Positions 62,023 to 64,000 of a stretch of DNA of 64,000 nt are shown here, piece after piece. The translations under genes and the position numbers were made by a program. Numbering within the stretch: the stretch's first letter is position 1; the number at the start of each line of letters is the position of its first letter. The stretch lies in contig CAJAIJ010000037.1 in NCBI GenBank assembly GCA_903939845.1, positions 62,001 through 126,000 of the forward strand, given 5' to 3'. A model generated the notes under the pieces. It saw only the letters and a list, made by a program, of their open reading frames with translations, made no database searches and was not told the DNA's origin. The stretch is from an uncultured Solirubrobacterales bacterium. GTDB taxonomy: Bacteria; Actinomycetota; Thermoleophilia; Solirubrobacterales; 70-9.

Positions 62023-64000
62023 TCAGCGTGAGTTGAGGTCGCGCAGGACGGTCTGGAGGATCCCGCCGTTGAGCAGGTAGCGGATCTCGTTCGGAGTGTC
62101 GAGCCGGACGGTCGCCTCGAACACGATCGGTTCCGCACCTTCACGCTCAGCGGTGACCATCACCGTCTTCGCCTGGCCATCCTCGAGGTCGCCGACCGAG
62201 AAGACCTCTTCGCCGGTGAGCCCGAGCGACTCGGCGGTCTGGCCTGACGGGAACTCCAGGGGCAGGACCCCCATGCCGATCAGGTTCGAGCGATGTATCC
62301 GCTCGTAGCTCTCGGCGATCACGGCCCGAACGCCGAGCAGCTTCGTGCCCTTTGCGGCCCAGTCTCGTGATGAGCCCGAGCCGTACTCCTTGCCGGCCAG
62401 AACGATCAGGGGGACCCCCTCGTCGGCGTATCGCATGGCGGCTTCGAAGATGGAGGTCTCCTCTCCTTCGGGCATGTATCGCGTGTAGCCGCCGGAGCGC
62501 TCTACGAGGAGGTTCCTCAGCCTGATGTTGGCGAAGGTGCCCCGGACCATCACCTCGTGGTTGCCCCGGCGGGACCCGTAGGAGTTGAAGTCGGCCGGTC
62601 CGATCCCCTGCTCGATCAGCCACTGGCCGGCCGGGCTGTCCTTCTTGATCGCCCCGGCCGGAGAGATGTGATCGGTCGTGATCGAGTCCCCGAGCAGGGC
62701 GAGAACCCTTGCCCCCTCGATCGGCTCGACACCGGGTGGGTCGGCCGGCATGTCCTCGAAGAAAGAGGGTCGCCTCACGTAAGTGGAGTCGGGCCAGGCG
62801 TAGATGTCGCCCTCGGGCACGGCTACCTCCTGCCACTCCTCGGCCCCGGTGAAGACCCCGGCGTAGCTGTCGGTGAACATCTCCCTCCGGATCGATTCGC
62901 CGACGACCCGGTCGACCTCCTCGAACTCGGGCCAGATGTCCGAGAGCAGGACGGCGTTGCCGTCCGGGTCGAAGCCGAGCGGCTCGGTGTCGAGGTCTAT
63001 GTCCATCCGGCCGGCCAGTGCGTATGCGACGACCAGCGGCGGAGACGCCAGGTAGTTGGCCTTGACGTCCTGGCTGATGCGTCCCTCGAAGTTCCGGTTT
63101 CCGGACAGGACCGAACAGACGACGAGATCGTTCTCCTCGATAGCGGCCGACATCGCGGGATCGAGCGGACCCGAGTTACCGATGCATGTGGTGCAGCCGT
63201 AGCCGACCAGATTGAACTGGAGTCCGTTCAGGTGTTCGGTAAGCCCGGCCCGATCGAGGTAATCGGTGACCACGGTCGAGCCCGGCGCCAGGGAGGTCTT
63301 GACCCAGGGCTTGCGCTCGAGGCCCCGCTCGAGTGCGTTCCTCGCCAGCAGGCCGGCCGCCACCATCACATACGGGTTCGAAGTGTTCGTGCAGGAGGTG
63401 ATCGCCGCGATTACGACCTTTCCGTGGTCGAGCTCGAACGAAGTGCCATCCTCGAGGGTGACCGAGATCGAGTCACGGCTGGTGCGCTCGATCACTGCCA
63501 GGTGAGGTGCATGGGCCGGTGCGGCATCGACGTCGCCGACCTCCTCGGCCGGGGGGTCGGAGGCCGGGAAGGATTCCTCCAGAGCCTCGTCGAGCGGGCT
63601 GAGGTCATTGGCCGCCTCGGAGTCGAACTCGGCCAGGGACTCCAGGAATGCCGACTTGGCGTCGACCAGCGAGACCCTGTCCTGGGGGCGCTTCGGTCCC
63701 GCGATCGAGGGGACGACCGAGTCGAGCTCCAGCTCGAGGGTGTCGGAGAAGACGGGGTCGGGCGAATCCGGGGTGTGGAACATGCCCTGCTCCCGCGTGT
63801 AGGCATCGACCAGCTCGATCGTCTCGGTCGGTCGGCCGGTCAGGTCGAGGTAGTTGAGGGTCTCGGCGTCGGGCGGGAAGATCGCACAGGTAGAGCCGAA
63901 CTCCGGCGACATGTTGCCGATCGTCGCCCGATCGGCAAGGGGTAGCGTCGCGAGCCCCGGTCCGTAGAACTCGACGAACTTGGTCACGACCCCCCGCTCC
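62023..64000 (-). CDS. acnA: Aconitate hydratase, C-terminal portion (5' end outside window)
   Basis: Converts citrate to isocitrate using a [4Fe-4S] cluster. The frame is open through the window edge at 64000, so the start and about the first 250 residues are missing. Visible: [28 protein letters not shown] (first cluster Cys), [12 protein letters not shown] (remaining Cys), [17 protein letters not shown], and [34 protein letters not shown] in the swivel domain. An acidic insert including [18 protein letters not shown] precedes the SCTNT motif. Convergent with the DUF11 gene, with GCTGA...TCAGC between. Confidence 0.95.
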   Translation of the reverse strand, partial: ERGVVTKFVEFYGPGLATLPLADRATIGNMSPEFGSTCAIFPPDAETLNYLDLTGRPTETIELVDAYTREQGMFHTPDSPDPVFSDTLELELDSVVPSIAGPKRPQDRVSLVDAKSAFLESLAEFDSEAANDLSPLDEALEESFPASDPPAEEVGDVDAAPAHAPHLAVIERTSRDSISVTLEDGTSFELDHGKVVIAAITSCTNTSNPYVMVAAGLLARNALERGLERKPWVKTSLAPGSTVVTDYLDRAGLTEHLNGLQFNLVGYGCTTCIGNSGPLDPAMSAAIEENDLVVCSVLSGNRNFEGRISQDVKANYLASPPLVVAYALAGRMDIDLDTEPLGFDPDGNAVLLSDIWPEFEEVDRVVGESIRREMFTDSYAGVFTGAEEWQEVAVPEGDIYAWPDSTYVRRPSFFEDMPADPPGVEPIEGARVLALLGDSITTDHISPAGAIKKDSPAGQWLIEQGIGPADFNSYGSRRGNHEVMVRGTFANIRLRNLLVERSGGYTRYMPEGEETSIFEAAMRYADEGVPLIVLAGKEYGSGSSRDWAAKGTKLLGVRAVIAESYERIHRSNLIGMGVLPLEFPSGQTAESLGLTGEEVFSVGDLEDGQAKTVMVTAEREGAEPIVFEATVRLDTPNEIRYLLNGGILQTVLRDLNSR

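Overview
The window is GC-rich chromosomal DNA from an actinomycete-type bacterium. My best guess is class Thermoleophilia (Solirubrobacterales-like); this is inferred, not shown. Supporting signs are a fused 2-oxoglutarate metabolism enzyme of the actinobacterial Kgd/OdhA type, a decaprenyl-phosphate phosphoribosyltransferase-like UbiA protein, a B12-dependent ribonucleotide reductase, many 1-4 nt gene overlaps, GTG/TTG starts, and many genes whose start codon lies only 6-9 nt after a TANNNT box (apparently leaderless). There are no rRNA or tRNA genes, insertion sequences, phage genes or CRISPR arrays that I can support, so this looks like core chromosome rather than a mobile island.

Layout. 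1-1283: 3' end of nrdJ, then a tandemly repeated, hairpin-rich, gene-free element. 1365-9944: membrane protein, a translationally coupled SDR/Baeyer-Villiger-type monooxygenase pair, a Rho_N-like small protein behind a tiny leader ORF, HAD phosphatase, ICMT-like methyltransferase, GH114-like exported protein, double-domain ThyX-like protein, VOC protein and AEC transporter. 9991-25051: complete 14-gene complex I operon, nuoA to nuoN, read on the minus strand. 25222-32616: membrane protein, flavin reductase, lipoprotein cytochrome c, serS, a structured leader before a NarL-type response regulator, msrB, acetyl-CoA synthetase and an APC permease. 32636-36853: mostly lineage-restricted proteins, including an alpha/beta-hydrolase-like gene that appears to start with CTG, and a TadE-like protein. 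36898-45928: DUF2804 protein, sulfotransferase, RibD-type reductase, acyl-CoA dehydrogenase, APH-like kinase, a histidine kinase/response regulator pair, DEAD-box helicase and quinone oxidoreductase. 46074-49158: PfkB kinase, citrate synthase and two small coupled hypothetical genes. 49169-53878: UbiA-type transferase, AGPS-like flavoprotein and a fatty acyl-CoA reductase-like fused SDR. 54080-64000: a fused lipoyl-E2-E1 oxoglutarate enzyme, a long hairpin-rich leader with a good promoter, a very large exported DUF11-repeat protein, and the aconitase gene (incomplete at the window edge).

How the genes work together. Central respiration dominates: citrate synthase, aconitase and 2-oxoglutarate dehydrogenase of the TCA cycle lie within 17 kb, acetyl-CoA synthetase feeds them, and complex I reoxidises the NADH. 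The acyl-CoA reductase/AGPS pair (4 bp apart, same strand) is a plausible two-step route to alkyl-ether glycerolipids.

The least explained and most interesting parts are non-coding: the 804-1283 repeat, the serS-to-response-regulator leader (27866-28135), and the roughly 330-nt leader of the DUF11 protein (58214-58545), which is built from consecutive perfect hairpins. All structures were found by eye, without folding software or database searches.
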